Assembly: GCA_903895845.1 (NCBI GenBank)
Contig: CAITVK010000096.1
Span: forward strand, 1 to 64,000
Length of the DNA: 64,000 bases
Source: an uncultured Chitinophagaceae bacterium
Lineage (GTDB): Bacteria; Bacteroidota; Bacteroidia; Chitinophagales; Chitinophagaceae
Reading direction: 5' to 3'
Part shown: piece by piece, positions 25,905 through 39,200 of the stretch
Position numbering within the stretch: position 1 is the stretch's first letter
Layout of the letters: each line of letters begins with the position of its first letter
The notes under the pieces: model-generated
Database searches by the model: none
The model's input: the letters and a program-made list of their open reading frames with translations, nothing else
What the model was told of the DNA's origin: nothing
Position numbers and translations under genes: made by a program

Positions 25905-26572
25905 GGGTTTGCCAGCAAGTCAATGTACAATCGAGAATCAGTATAATCATCAATAAAAAACAATACATTACTGTACGCTGAAAATTCCTCTTCACTGTGC
26001 ATAGTCTTTATAACTACGCATTTCATTCCTGCATTAGCTGCGGACTCCACCCCTTTTGGCGCATCCTCAAATACAATACAATCTTTGGGTTCAACACTTA
26101 ACTGACTAACCACTTTCAAAAAGGTTTCCGGATCGGGCTTACTCGTTATTACATCATCGGCACTAACGATAGATTTAAAATATTCTCTCAAATAAAGACC
26201 ATCCAATATAAAATCTATGTTAAACATAATAGCTGCCGACCCAATTCCCATATCAACTCCTTGCTCCAAAGCTTTATCTGCAAATGATTGAAATCCCTCA
26301 ATACATTTCATCAATGGTTTGTATGCTGCCTGATATAGCCGTTCTTTTTCCAAAGACAATGCTGCCATTTCCATTTTAGTAAACCTATCCTTTCCAAATA
26401 TCCTCACAAGTAGTTCTTCATTCTTGCCATACATCTGCATTTTTACTTCTTCAAAGCTTAGCCCAGCTTTCAGATGGTTGTTTATCATGCTTTCCCAAGC
26501 AATGGCGTGGTAGCCCATATCGTCTATAATTGTTCCATTCAAATCAAAAATAAATGCCCGTGGTATTGTCAT
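25901..26572 (-). CDS. HAD hydrolase, beta-phosphoglucomutase-like
   Basis: The 223-residue cytoplasmic protein has motif I FDLNGTIIDDMGYH (residues ~8-21; the DxNGTIxD form is typical of the beta-phosphoglucomutase/phosphatase branch), a helical cap, motif II GIGSAA, motif III SKPDPETF and motif IV IVFEDAPKGVESAANAGM. It is either a sugar-phosphate mutase or a phosphatase; the AsnGly in motif I resembles Bacteroidota phosphatases. It is monocistronic, convergent with the lipoprotein gene. Confidence 0.88.
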   Translation of the reverse strand: MTIPRAFIFDLNGTIIDDMGYHAIAWESMINNHLKAGLSFEEVKMQMYGKNEELLVRIFGKDRFTKMEMAALSLEKERLYQAAYKPLMKCIEGFQSFADKALEQGVDMGIGSAAIMFNIDFILDGLYLREYFKSIVSADDVITSKPDPETFLKVVSQLSVEPKDCIVFEDAPKGVESAANAGMKCVVIKTMHSEEEFSAYSNVLFFIDDYTDSRLYIDLLANP

Positions 26573-26702
26573 AGTTTATCCTATTTTAAGGCTATAAAAA
26601 TAGGGGAATTACACGGTGAATAAACACAGAAAGGTTTATACATCAAGAATACAGACATCCCAATTGGCACAAGTGTTATTCTTAATAAGCGCCTAAATGA
26701 AC

Positions 26703-26843
26703 CTATTTTATCAACGGCATGTGTTTGTCTTTGCTTTCATAAATAATCCAAATCAGCATCACACTAAGAATAACGGCAAGCAGAAGTCCGGCCTTGTCAT
26801 CAAAAATATTTGTAAGAAATACCATTACCCGGAAAATTATCAT
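26703..26843 (-). CDS. Tiny membrane protein (46 residues)
   Basis: On the minus strand an ATG at 26843 is preceded by AAGGAGGGGGCA, a stronger ribosome-binding site than most genes here have. The frame encodes a 46-residue protein with one hydrophobic helix (AGLLLAVILSVMLIWIIYE, about residues 19-37) and a basic tail (SKDKHMPLIK). The family is not recognised. The preceding frame ends in TGA overlapping this ATG and encodes another hydrophobic piece (GLYNLLLLGLLLIVVQ) without a good start, perhaps a degraded upstream partner. Confidence 0.5.
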   Translation of the reverse strand: MIIFRVMVFLTNIFDDKAGLLLAVILSVMLIWIIYESKDKHMPLIK

Positions 26844-27289
26844 TGCCCCCTCCTTGTCATTTGTACGACTATTAGTAACAAGCCTAATAACAGCAAGTTG
26901 TATAACCCAATAAAAGCAACCTACAGTACATTAATTTACCCACCACCCATCTCTTAAATTGTACAAAAAGGTCATTTAAAATAGCAATCCATAAACATAT
27001 AATTCCCTGACACGAATAATATTCAGTTTTTTGTTTGTACGGTAACCGAAGCATAAAAACAGTAACTAGCAGTTGGAAACGTTACCGAAATCAAAACTAA
27101 AACGTTGTAGTATATTTAATAATCAATTACATAGAAATACTTCTCTTTACTACATACTTTCGTAAGAACACAATAAAAAATTAAGGACTGCTTGCTTTTT
27201 GCTATATGATTAAGCTTAAAAAAACGTCTGATTATTTATAAGGGTGATATACCACTCATACACAAAAGCGCTTGCGTAATTGCCATTTT
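26844..27289. other. Upstream region of the first giant T9SS gene
   Basis: No complete gene is seen. 26844-26930 (minus) holds a hydrophobic reading-frame remnant. Two AACGTT centres lie at 27078-27083 and 27101-27106 (separate entry). TACTTTCG at 27155-27162 could be a -7 element, leaving a ~125-nt leader before the ATG at 27290. Confidence 0.45.
27076..27106 (+). promoter_or_regulatory. Candidate LacI-type operators
   Basis: GGAAACGTTACC (27076-27087) is a near-perfect 12-bp palindrome centred on CG, the symmetry expected of LacI-family operators. A second AAACGTTG centre lies 23 nt downstream. A similar palindrome lies upstream of the other giant T9SS gene (59237-59248). Confidence 0.35.
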
Positions 27290-30200
27290 ATGAAAAAGAT
27301 ATTTACAAATTTTGCGTGCTCAAAAAGTGTCCCTACACGCACATGGCTTCTTGTTATAATTTTTTTGTTTTTTAGTGTAAGTTTATTTGCTACTACTGGA
27401 ACATTCTCATGGACAGGCGGTGGTGCTAATAATAATTGGAGCAATACTTCAAACTGGTCTGTTACAAGTGGTTCTGGTACTTATCCGGGTGCTGGTACAA
27501 ATGATGTAGTACAATTTACAAATGTTACTGCTACAGTTACTGTAGATGTAACGCCAGCAACGTTAGCAAGTATTACTTTTTATGGTTCTACTGTTCAATT
27601 TGTAGGAACCGTTGCTACCACACAAACAACTACTTCTAGCGGAATAGCTAGTGGCAATACAACAGTTACTTTAAGCGCTGCGAATGCTTCCATTGCAGCA
27701 AATCAGCAGGTTGCTATTACTTCTGGCACAGGTACTATACCTCAGTATGCTTCAGTAGTTACTTATACGAGTGGTGGGCCAACAATTGCACTTAGCAATG
27801 CACCTACAGCTAGCAACTCTGCTGCTACAACACTTACTTTTTATAATGTTGCTCCCACAATAACAACTACCAACTGTTATTTTACCAACAACAACACAGT
27901 TATTTTGGGTGGCGCATTTACGGTAAGCACATCACTTGATTTCTCTAATAGTACAGGTGCTGGGTCTAAGTTATATTTACCTAATACACAATATTTAACC
28001 GTAGGTGGATTGGCGGGTATGAGTACAACAAATGTATTTAGTGGGTCTGCGAATCCTCAACTGAAGTTTTCTGGCTCAACAGGTACTGCGTATTTTGACG
28101 CCGCTGCACCAAGTTTCTTTGGCCTGTATGTAAATAATAGCATTACCGCAACACTAGGCAATAGCGTAACTACAGCAAGGTTGAGTTATGGAACCTTTTC
28201 TAAAATTGTGCTGACAAATTCAGGAACCATTCTCTCTCATACTTTTGGTGGAACGAGTACTTATAGTGGCTTGGGTATTGATGCAAGTGCATCAGGCACT
28301 GGTATTCAGTTTGTAGGAACCTTTGCTTTGCCCAGTAATTATTTTGCTAATACAACCGTGAATACCCTGACCATGAATAAGGCTAGTAACTATGTAACAT
28401 TAGCTCAAAATCTATCAGTAACAAATCTAAATTTAACTGCTGGTTTGTTAGATAACTCAACTAATACAGTAACAGTTGCAAATGGTGGTACTATACAAAA
28501 GGGGGCGGGAAACCTAAAAGTTGCACCAATGTATGGTACTACTTCATCGGATAAAATAAATGTAACGTACACCGCTAGTGTGTCTACCGGGTTGGAGTTG
28601 CAAGGAACAACCGGAAGTGTGGGAACAGTAACTGTGAATGATGGGGTTACAACTACACTATCTAATAGTGGCATAAATAACGTTACCCCTACAACTGCTT
28701 TTCCTACGTCTTCAAATAATTATACTAGTCCTTCAATTATTTTTGGTGCTCCTTCAACAGGTGGTGTTACAGCCACTGGTACTGTAATTACTAGTGGTAG
28801 CGGAGCTACTAGAAACATTGTAGGTATCATTATTACAAATCCTGGTTCGGGTTATACATCTGCTCCAACTTGTACAATTTCAGATGGTACAGGACCTACA
28901 ATATCTTCATTTACAATTGGATTAAATTCAACCAACCCTTCTGTAACCAATGTAACAATAGGAAGCGGAACATCTGGAGTACTCACATATCCCAACTCCA
29001 CAAATGCCGTAACCCTAAATATTACGAGTGGGGTTACTGTTAATGTGGGTGCATCATTTAATTGTGGTACCCAATCTGGTACTGTAACCCATTTATTAAA
29101 TGTTGGTGGAAGCATTACTAACAGTGGAACATTTAACCTTTATAATGCAGCAACAGGCTACGTAGATGCAAATTTGAATGGGGGTAACACTCAAACATTA
29201 ACAGGAACTTTTACTTTTAATAATCTAACAATTTCAAATGCAAATGCAAACCTTGCAGCCTCTGCGGCAATTACAACAAAGGCTGCTTTAATTGTTGCGG
29301 CAAACTTTACCCAACCTGTAAATTCAACTATTAGTTCTTTCAGTCTTACTGTTAATTCGAATAAAACTTTTACCATATCTGGCACTTCTGCTAGTTCATT
29401 AAGTACAGCAAGCGCAACCAATGCAGTTTTTACGCTAAGTACTAGTAACGGTACAGTAAATAATAACGGAACGATAACTGTGAATGGTTGGATGACTAGC
29501 AACATCACGAGTGTATCTAGTGTTTACAGTGGAAGTGGCACCATTACTTTTAATAATTATTCTGTTTTTCAACAAGCGGTATCTGAAGGCACAATACCTA
29601 CAGCAACATGGAATACAGGTTCAACCTTGTACTTTACTGGTACAGCAGGTACTGCACCTACAATTCCTGCTTCTACCTATGCTAATATAATATGGAATTG
29701 TGCAAGTCAGAGTACTTCTACCGGTATGGTATTGAACCCTACCTCTATCAGTGGCGCATTGGTAGTTTTAAACACAAATACCAAAACACTTACATTGTCT
29801 ACTACAAGTACTGCCAGCACTACTATTAATGTAGGAAGCATTACTGTGGGAAGCGGTACGGGAGGGTACTCTTTTAATGGTGCTAGTATTACAACAGCAG
29901 CAGCTACTAGTTTGGTATTCTATAGTACCAATACCTCAGCCCCTACCATCTCTGTTAGTGGTGATATTAATGTTCAAGGGTACAATGCTACAGGAACTGC
30001 TACTTTAAGTAATACAAATGCTTGTACCTTAAATGCTCAAGGAAACTTTACTTTAGCTCCCAGCAATAGTACATTCACTTCTACCAATACTACTGTCAAT
30101 TTTAATGGTACTTCAGGCACACTGCAAACAATCTCAGGTACAATCACTTTTGCGGGTCTAACTATTAGTAATACTACTGCTTCGGTGGTAGTAGGAAGTG

Positions 30201-33200
30201 GTGGACTGACAATAGCATCCGGAAATACTTTGACTATAAGTAACAGTGCAGTTTTAGATATGGCATCTTATACACTAACAGTTTCTACTATAACAACTTC
30301 AGGGTCTGGCACATTAAAAACACAGAATACAAGTGCAACACCTATAACAACAGGAAAAACTTGGTCTTTTAATGTAATCTATAATAATCTTACAGGTGCA
30401 CAAACGGTAATGGCTGGCACGTACAACGGAGGGTTAACCATGAGTAATACCAGCGGTATTAATACGGCTTCTGGAAGTTTAGTACTTGCAAATGTTCCAC
30501 TTACGCTGAACTCAGGAAGTACTTTAGACTTAGGGGCATCTTACTCTATCTCAGTATCAAACACAACAGGTAATATAGGTTCCACGGGCAGTGGTACACT
30601 TAAAACAGGGAATATAAATTCTCCTACTTATAAATTAACTAGTGGTTTAACTTGGGGAGGAACAGTTGTTTACTACATACTTGGCAACCCTCGTATAGTT
30701 CCAGGTAGTTACACAAACCTTACAGTTGATAATGCTACCAGTGGGGTTACAGGTCATGCAATTAACTGGGGCAATGGAGTTGCTTCAAATGAAACAATTA
30801 GCATCTCAGGTATTTTTAGTATAGATAATATTACATCTTTTACTGCGTACTCCAATAATGTTCAGTTTACAGGTAGTAATCAATCAGTCGTGTCACTTTA
30901 CGGCTCATATCCTACCAATAATATTTCCTTTTATAACCTTGATATAAGTGGAGCAACAGGTTTTACTTTTCCTTCTGGTACAACTAACATATCAAATACA
31001 TTTATCCCAGGTACAAACACCTCCGATTATGCTACTCAGGGAACAATCAATTTCAACAACCTTACCGGAGGGCAAACAATACCTGCATTTACCTATTATA
31101 GCCTTGCTTTTGGTAACACAAGTGGTACACAAACTGCTAGTGGGGCAATTGTTGTGAAGAGTAATCTTACCCTGCCAACAAGTACAGGTGTATTTGATGT
31201 TTCTGCTAGCAATTATCCAGTATCTATCGGTGGAAACTGGGTATCTAGTGTGAGTTCAAGTTTTAACGCAGAAAGTGGAACGGTAACTTTTAATGGTACT
31301 GGCACACAAACAATTTCTGGAACAAATACCTTTTACAATTTAACTGATGTAACTGGTGGTGCAACATTGACCTTAACAGCTGGAACTACACAAACAATAA
31401 CCAATATACTTACATTAACAGGTGCATTAGGCAATTTATTAAACTTCAAATCGAGTACTTCAGCTGTTGCTTATATCACATTAACAAATTATGCCAATAC
31501 AGCTATTAGTTATTGCAATATCACTTATATAACAAATAATTCAACTACGGTTAATGCTGCAAGCTCTACAAATGGAGGAAACAATACGAACATCAAGTTC
31601 AACAATGTTTGGATAGGAGGTACTTCAGGCTCTTGGAATACCGCAACCAATTGGGGATCGGGTACTGTACCAACAAGTGGAGATGATGTTATATTTGATA
31701 ATAGTATTGCAGGAAATACTAGTCCAACAGTAAGCTTTACATCTAATCCTGTTGCAGGATCACTTACATTTAATAATAGCAATGTGACTTTCACTTACAA
31801 TGCTACTCTTACTGCTCCTTTAACTGTTTCTGGGAGCGTAACACTAAATGGATCTGTAGTATCGATGGGTACAGGAACTTCCTTAACTACCCCAAGTACT
31901 TCTGTAGCTAATAATGGAATTGGGTTGCAAGTGGGTGCATCTAGCATAGCTGGTACTCTTACATTAGCAAGTACTAACGTGGGAAGTGTTATCTATTCTA
32001 GATTATACTTATGTAACTACCAATCAAGTACAGCCACCACAAACACTCTTTATGGCCCTGTTGCAATGGATGCTAATGACTATTTGGGTGAAGCCACAAC
32101 AGGTATTGCGCCAGCACTTGTTTACGCTTATGCTCCTACAACGATTGGATCATCTACTTTTTATTTTGACCCTAATTTGCAGACCCCCTTGTTTAAGTTG
32201 ACGAGTTCTGGTGCAAAACAAACCTTGGCTTTGGGCAGTAATTTATATACTTCTAGGGTTGTTTTAGGGTCTTCGAATTTGAATACAGCAAGTAACCCTG
32301 CCATTAATTTAAATGGGAACATCCTTACAATTGGTACAGGAACTTCAACTTACACGGCGGGTACTATCAATGCAAACATAGGTCAGATCAGCTTTGATAA
32401 TACTATCGCTCCAAGTATTGGATATGCTTTATTCACCCCATCTACTGTAAATTCATTGGTTGATTCTTGCGCAGGATTGACTTTGGCTTTTTCTCAGCCT
32501 TTAACTATTACAAATCTTTATTTGAAAACAGGTGCATTAGATAATTCAACTAATAATATTACCATTCCTATTGGAGGAAATGTTTACGCTTATGGAGGCA
32601 CGTTGAATGCTGCTCCTGCTTTTGCAGGAACAGCAAATGTTACTGTGAATGCATCTTGTACAGCTGGCAATGAATTGCAGGGAACAGGAGGTTCTGTTGG
32701 TGCTTTAAACGTTAATACAGGTACTTATACACTAGCCTCCACCTCGAGTGTGGCTTCTGTAAACATCGCTAATGGGGCAACTCTAAGTTATCCTAATTCA
32801 GGTACAGCCATCACCCTAACAGTAACTGGTGATGTGGCAACTAATACTAGTGGTACTTTGACTGCTGGCACTCAAACTAGTGCCGTGTTACATCAATTAG
32901 TTTTAGGTGGCAATGTAACCGGAAGTGGGACTTTAAGTTTAACCGGTAGTGGGACTACTAAGGCAGTTGATGTTACTTTTAATAATGCTTCTTCTAGTAC
33001 TATCACTTCAGGAACATTAAGTTTTAACAGTGTAACTTTAAATAAATCTACTGGAATCACATTGGGAGGTTCTGGATCTATTGCTAATAACCTTACACTC
33101 GCTAATGGAACGCTCACAGTTGGGGCGAATACATTGACTTTGGCTGGGGTAGCTCCTAGTTTAACTTCAGGCAATATAGATGCTAGTAATAGTAGTGCCA

Positions 33201-36200
33201 CGGTTTTATTTACAAATACTACTTCTATAACATTGCCAGCTGGTCTGTTTACGGACAACATAAACAACTTTACGGTTAATGGTGCTGGTCGTGTTGTGTT
33301 GGGAGAAGCATTGACAATTAGTGGAAACCTTATCTTGACTACAGGTGCATTGGATATTTCTTCTTCCAATTACGCCATCAGTCTTGGTGGTAATCTTATA
33401 ATCACAGGGGGAAACCTTATTCCAAGAAGCGGTACAGTGACATTGAATGGTAGTGGAACTCAGACTATCTCATCAGGGCTAACCTTTAATTCGTTGTATG
33501 TATATAATGGAAGTGTTGTTATTCCAGCATTATTAACAGCATCCAATATCACAATAGGAGATGGAACACATACAATGAGTCTTACACAACCTACAGCAAC
33601 ACTTGTTTCAGTTACAAATGCATTTGCGGTATCTTCAAGTGCAAATTACACCATTGCAGCTGGCACAGGTTCTTCGGTTTCTGCAGGAACTAATAATGCT
33701 GTTCTTAATTTTAATTCGGCAAATGGAACTATTACTAATAACGGAACCATAGCCATAAATGGATGGTTTACGAACGGCAATCAAAATAGTACTACTGCTA
33801 CAACTCTTGCTGGCAGTGGAACTTGGACTATTGGTAGTCAGGGTGTATATAATCACAATACAATAAACGGAACTATCCCAACTATGACATCTTGGGTTGC
33901 AGGTTCAACTTTATATTATACTGGTACACATGGGGCAAATACGCTAGCTGCTGGAACCAATCAATCATTTAGAAAAGTTATATATAACTGTCCTACCAAC
34001 CCTTCATCTGCCAATTATTTTAATCCAAGTGCAATCCTTGATACACTTTATATTGTGAATTCTGGAACTGCTACCCCAAGAACCTTCCAAATTGAGAATA
34101 GTGTTTCAACAGTGAGTATTGGGACACTAATTGTAGGTACTGGTGCAGGCTCTTATTATTTCAACGGTGGAATATCAAGTAGTAATCCAGTTGTTGTTTC
34201 CTTAGGTACAACAACTGCACCTACAATAACTGTTGCTCGTGATGTAACTGTTCAAGGGAATAGTAGTATTAATACCGCCACTTTAACTACTTCTTCAGGT
34301 AGCTCTATATTAAATTTAGGTGGTAATTTAAATGTAGGCTCAAATGCATACTTTACAACTACAAATATTACTGTCAACCTAGACGGTTCTGGTACAAGTT
34401 CAACACCTCAAACCATAACATCTTCGGGACAAACATTTACTGCCTTAACAGTAAGCAATGCAACCTATGCCACACTTGCAAACACTATAGCAGTTATGGG
34501 GTCACTTACTTTAACATCTGGCACATTAAACGATGGAGGAAACACTGTTACTGTTAATGGAAGCATCACGGGTGCTGGTACACATACTGGTTCTGGTCAA
34601 TTGATAATTACTGGTGGAACAGCTACACATTACATTGGTAGTAGCTCAGGTACTATTAATCTTGGTAATGTACAGATAAACAGTAGTTCTTATATCTTGG
34701 GCTTAGCAGGCAATGCAGTAATTAATGGAACAATGACACTTACTGCTGGATTGTTTAATATATATAGTTACAATCTAACCCTCGCTAATGCTCCTGTTGG
34801 CTATACTTCTAGCAGTTATATTTATCATTACTCCACGGGTAATGGTACACTCACCATTAATAATGTAGGTTCAGGGTCTACAGTTTTCCCTGTAGGCATT
34901 TCTGCCAACTATGTACCTATTACTTTTACTGGAACCACAAATTCTCCTAATGTTACAGTAGGTTTTGGTTTAACATTAACTAACGCCCCACTCAATGCCA
35001 GTAATATCGTAAATGTTCAATGGTCTATTCTTTCTAGTACAGCAAGTTCGACAACTCCAACATTTCAATACAGTAGTAACAATCAAGCTAGTGGATATCT
35101 TCCTACTAGTACAATAGTAGTAGGAGCATACTCTGGCAGTGCATATTCAGAAAATCTATTAGGCGTTATTTCTGGCAGTAGCCCATATACTGTTTCAACA
35201 ACATCTGCTATTGCGCTTACAACAAGCTTAGCAAGTTTATATGCTATAGGCAATCAGTATTCTTTTGCTCCTGGAGCTCCATCTCCATCTATTACCTATT
35301 TAACAGGAGGGAACAATCAAGCCACAATCGGCTTTTCTGCAGTTACTAATGGCTCTAGTATCATTACTAATGGATATTCTGTAACACCCTACATAGGGGG
35401 TGTAGCTCAAACAACTATAACAGGAATCAATAGTAGTCCTTATATAGTTACTGGGTTAACAAATGGTACTACCTATACTTTCAAGGTGAGTGCAACCAAC
35501 AGTGTTGGAACAGGAACTAGTGCATTATCTAATTCAGTAACAATTGCGGTACCTACAATTTACGATTCCATTTTGACTAACAGAACAGCAGCTATTCAAT
35601 TAAATACCCCTTCTATAGCAACTAGCTTAATTTCTGCAACTTATGGATACATCAACGGAGGAATACTTAGTGATTCTACATTTAGTTCATTAGGGGAACC
35701 TCCTACTTTAACTAGTCCCAATAAAGATTTATATTACTTCAACTACCTTAGTCTTATTCAGAATATGGCTGAGGTATACACTTACAATTATACTTACATT
35801 AAAAATGGTGTAAATGAAACTGGATATAATAATCCTGCAGTATTGGCAGCTATCAAACAAACACTTACTTGGTGGTTACAACGTGTGCCTTACTATACTT
35901 GCAACAACTGGCATTATGCAACTATTACTTACCCTTTAAACTTAGGTAATGTGTTGGTATTGATGCGTGGTATTGGTGTTAATGTAGATACAACAGGATG
36001 GGGAGCAATTGAGAAGAATGCTATTAACTTAGTTTATGCTAATCCTGAAACTCCAAATACAGGGTTGATTGCAAATGGATATTTATCTCCATCTACGAAT
36101 ACGGGTGACAATAGAACAAATATCAGTGATTACTGGTTGGACTGGGGTTGCTTGACCAAAAATGTAAATAGCAATGGTTGGGATGTAGTAGATACTGCCA

Positions 36201-39200
36201 TCAATGAATTATATACCACAATGGACTATACACAGAGTTTGCCCGATGGATATAAACAAGATAATTCCTTTATGCAGCATTATGCCCAAGATTATACGCA
36301 ACAATATGGTGGTGGATGGGCTTATGACATTTTAGCTTTTGGGAACTATTTGAAAAATACATCAAAAGCAATGACCCAGACCAAATTGGATTTGATGTAT
36401 AATTATGTTCACAATTCTTATTATGCATCTGCAAGAGGTATTTATAAAGATTTCAATTTGAACGGAAGGGAGATTAGTATTCCAAATAATAATTTGGTGG
36501 ATAGCACCATTGCTGAAATGGGGGCGCTTGTGGATCCCACTCCATCTCACATCTCCGATTATAAAACTGACTTGGCAAATTGTGAAACTTCAAACCCTAA
36601 TTATGTTGGGGATACAATCCATACCCATTATTTTGTTTCGGATTACACCTTGCACAAACGACCAAATTACAACTTCTCGGTTCGTTCTGTATCTACACGA
36701 ACCAACATGGATGAATCGTTAAATACCCAAAATTTATTGGGTACGTTCTTGGCGCAAGGAGCTACTTCAATTATGGTTCACGGCAATGAAAATAATAATT
36801 CATTTGCCAACTGGAATTGGAATTATGTTCCAGGTGTTACTACGAGTGATTCCTTGGATGGCTCCGGCAATTCTGCTACTCAACAAAATCCTAACTATGG
36901 TCAATATGATACAGGCTATACCCGATTTGTTGGTGGTGTTAGCGATGGAAAGTATGGGGCTTCTACACTGTCTTTGAGTTATGACCACGTCACTGGCAAT
37001 AAATCTTGGTTCTTCTTTGATAGTGCGGTTGTTTGTTTAGGTGCCAACATTCAAAGTGCCAAAACAGGAATGAACACCGTGACAAGTGTAAATCAACAAT
37101 TAATCAACGGACCTATTTATTACAACAATAGTGCAGGTGGTTCTTATACAACCTTTACTGCGCCAACAGATGCAAATCCTGCCACCGTTTCAGGAACAAA
37201 TATTTACAGTGTGTTCCACGATAGTATTGGTTACTTCTTCCCCACGGGTAATAATGTTACGATCAAACAGGATAGTGTTTATGGAGACTGGTATAACATT
37301 GATAATTTGTATATCTCATCTATACCAGATACAACAGATATGTTCCAGTTGTCTATCAACCACGGTGTAGCTCCTTCCAACGGAAGTTACCAATATATAG
37401 TTGCTCCGGGGATTTCTTATTCAACAATGCAAACTTACAATCCACTTAACACAATAAACATTCTTGCAAATACAAAATATGTTCAAGCAGTTAAACACAA
37501 TGGGTTGAATATGATGCAAGTGATTTTTGATTCTGCTACAAGCATTACAGACCCAACATCTGGCATTACAGTAAAAGTGAACCAGCCTTGTGCGTTGATG
37601 CTTAGTAATATGAATCAAAACCCATTAACAGTTACAGTCTCAGATCCTACTCAGTTACTATCAACCCTCACTGTTACTATGTCGTATAGTAGTAATACTT
37701 CTCAATTTAATTTGGTCACAGAAACATTGCCTTCTGGCTATTTTGTGGGCTCTTCGGTTAGTTTCACAGTAGATTCTACTTCTGCTAATTCTAATTTATG
37801 GATAGGAGCTACAAGCACTAGTTACAATACTGCAAGCAATTGGCAGAGTGGAGTAGTACCATCCTCTGGTGCTAACATAACAATTGCTTCTGGTGCAACT
37901 TACTATCCTGTGTTAAACAGTAGTGCTGCGACTACACTTAATAATCTTACCCTCACAAGTGGGTCTTTCACAGTAAATAGTACCGATACTTTGAAGGTGA
38001 GGGGTGCTATTAACAATACAAGTGGAACAGTTACTGTAAATGGTACTGTTTCTTATTCAGGTACTACTGCTCAAACTATTGCGGCAAACACGTTTGCTAG
38101 TAATACTGTAAACAATATAAGTATTAATAATACTTCTGGAGTGACATTGGCGGGTGCGCTATATGTTGCTGGCACCGTCTATTCAACTTCTGGAACACTT
38201 AACAGTAATGGCAACCTTACTTTGCTATCTACAAGTACAGGTACTGCAAGAATGGATCAGATAGCTGGTGGTATTGCTGGTGATGTTACCGTGCAACGTT
38301 ACATTACAGCCAAGACTGCCCGTAAGTATAGTTACATAGGTAGCCCGGTAACGGCTAGCGTACGCAATAGCTGGCAACAACAAATTTATGTAACTGGTGC
38401 GGGTACTGGCGGTGTGCCTTGTGGTACGACTAATGGTGATGGTGGCAGCAACGACAAATACAACAGCAATGGGTTTGATGTAACTCAAAACAGTGCGGCT
38501 TCTATCTACAAATACAATGCAACTCTGGTTAATGGTAGCAGGTATGTAGGTATTGCCAATACTGAGTCTACCAATCTGTCGCCAGGAACTGGGTATTGTG
38601 TAAATATCCGTGGCAATAGAAACAGTAATACAGTAAACTGTGTAAACCAATTGGAGTCGAATACCCCGGCAGCACCAGAAGCAGTGACTCTAAGTGCAAC
38701 TGGTCCGGTAACTACTGGTGACCTTTCTGTTACGCTGAACAATCCTTCTGTGTATGCCTTTACTTTGTTGGCAAATCCTTATCCTTGCCAGATTAGTTTC
38801 AGTGCTTTTCAGGCAAGCAACAGCAATATCAACAACAATATGTGGACCTATAGTCCATTCGGAAACAACAATTACACCACCTACTCTAATGGTATTATTG
38901 CAAATGGTGCATCTAGCTATGATAATACCTCTGGCAACTATATTGCAAGTGGACAGGCATTTTTTGTGCAAGCCAATGCGCCTGGTTCTGTTACTTTCCA
39001 CGAAAGCCACAAGACAAATGGGGCATTGCCTGGTACGCAATATTTTGGGACTGACGTAAACAGAATAATAAGGATAGGATTGAAAGATAACAGCGAAACA
39101 AGTCTGTTGGATGAGATTGTTGTTCGTTACAACAGCAATGGTTCCGACGTGTACACCCAAGGTTGGGATGCAAGTTCATTAAGCAGTGGTAGCCAGATTC

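Noticed and set aside
26697-26957. 86-residue plus-strand frame
   Set aside because: It is antisense to a better-supported small membrane-protein gene with a strong ribosome-binding site on the minus strand.
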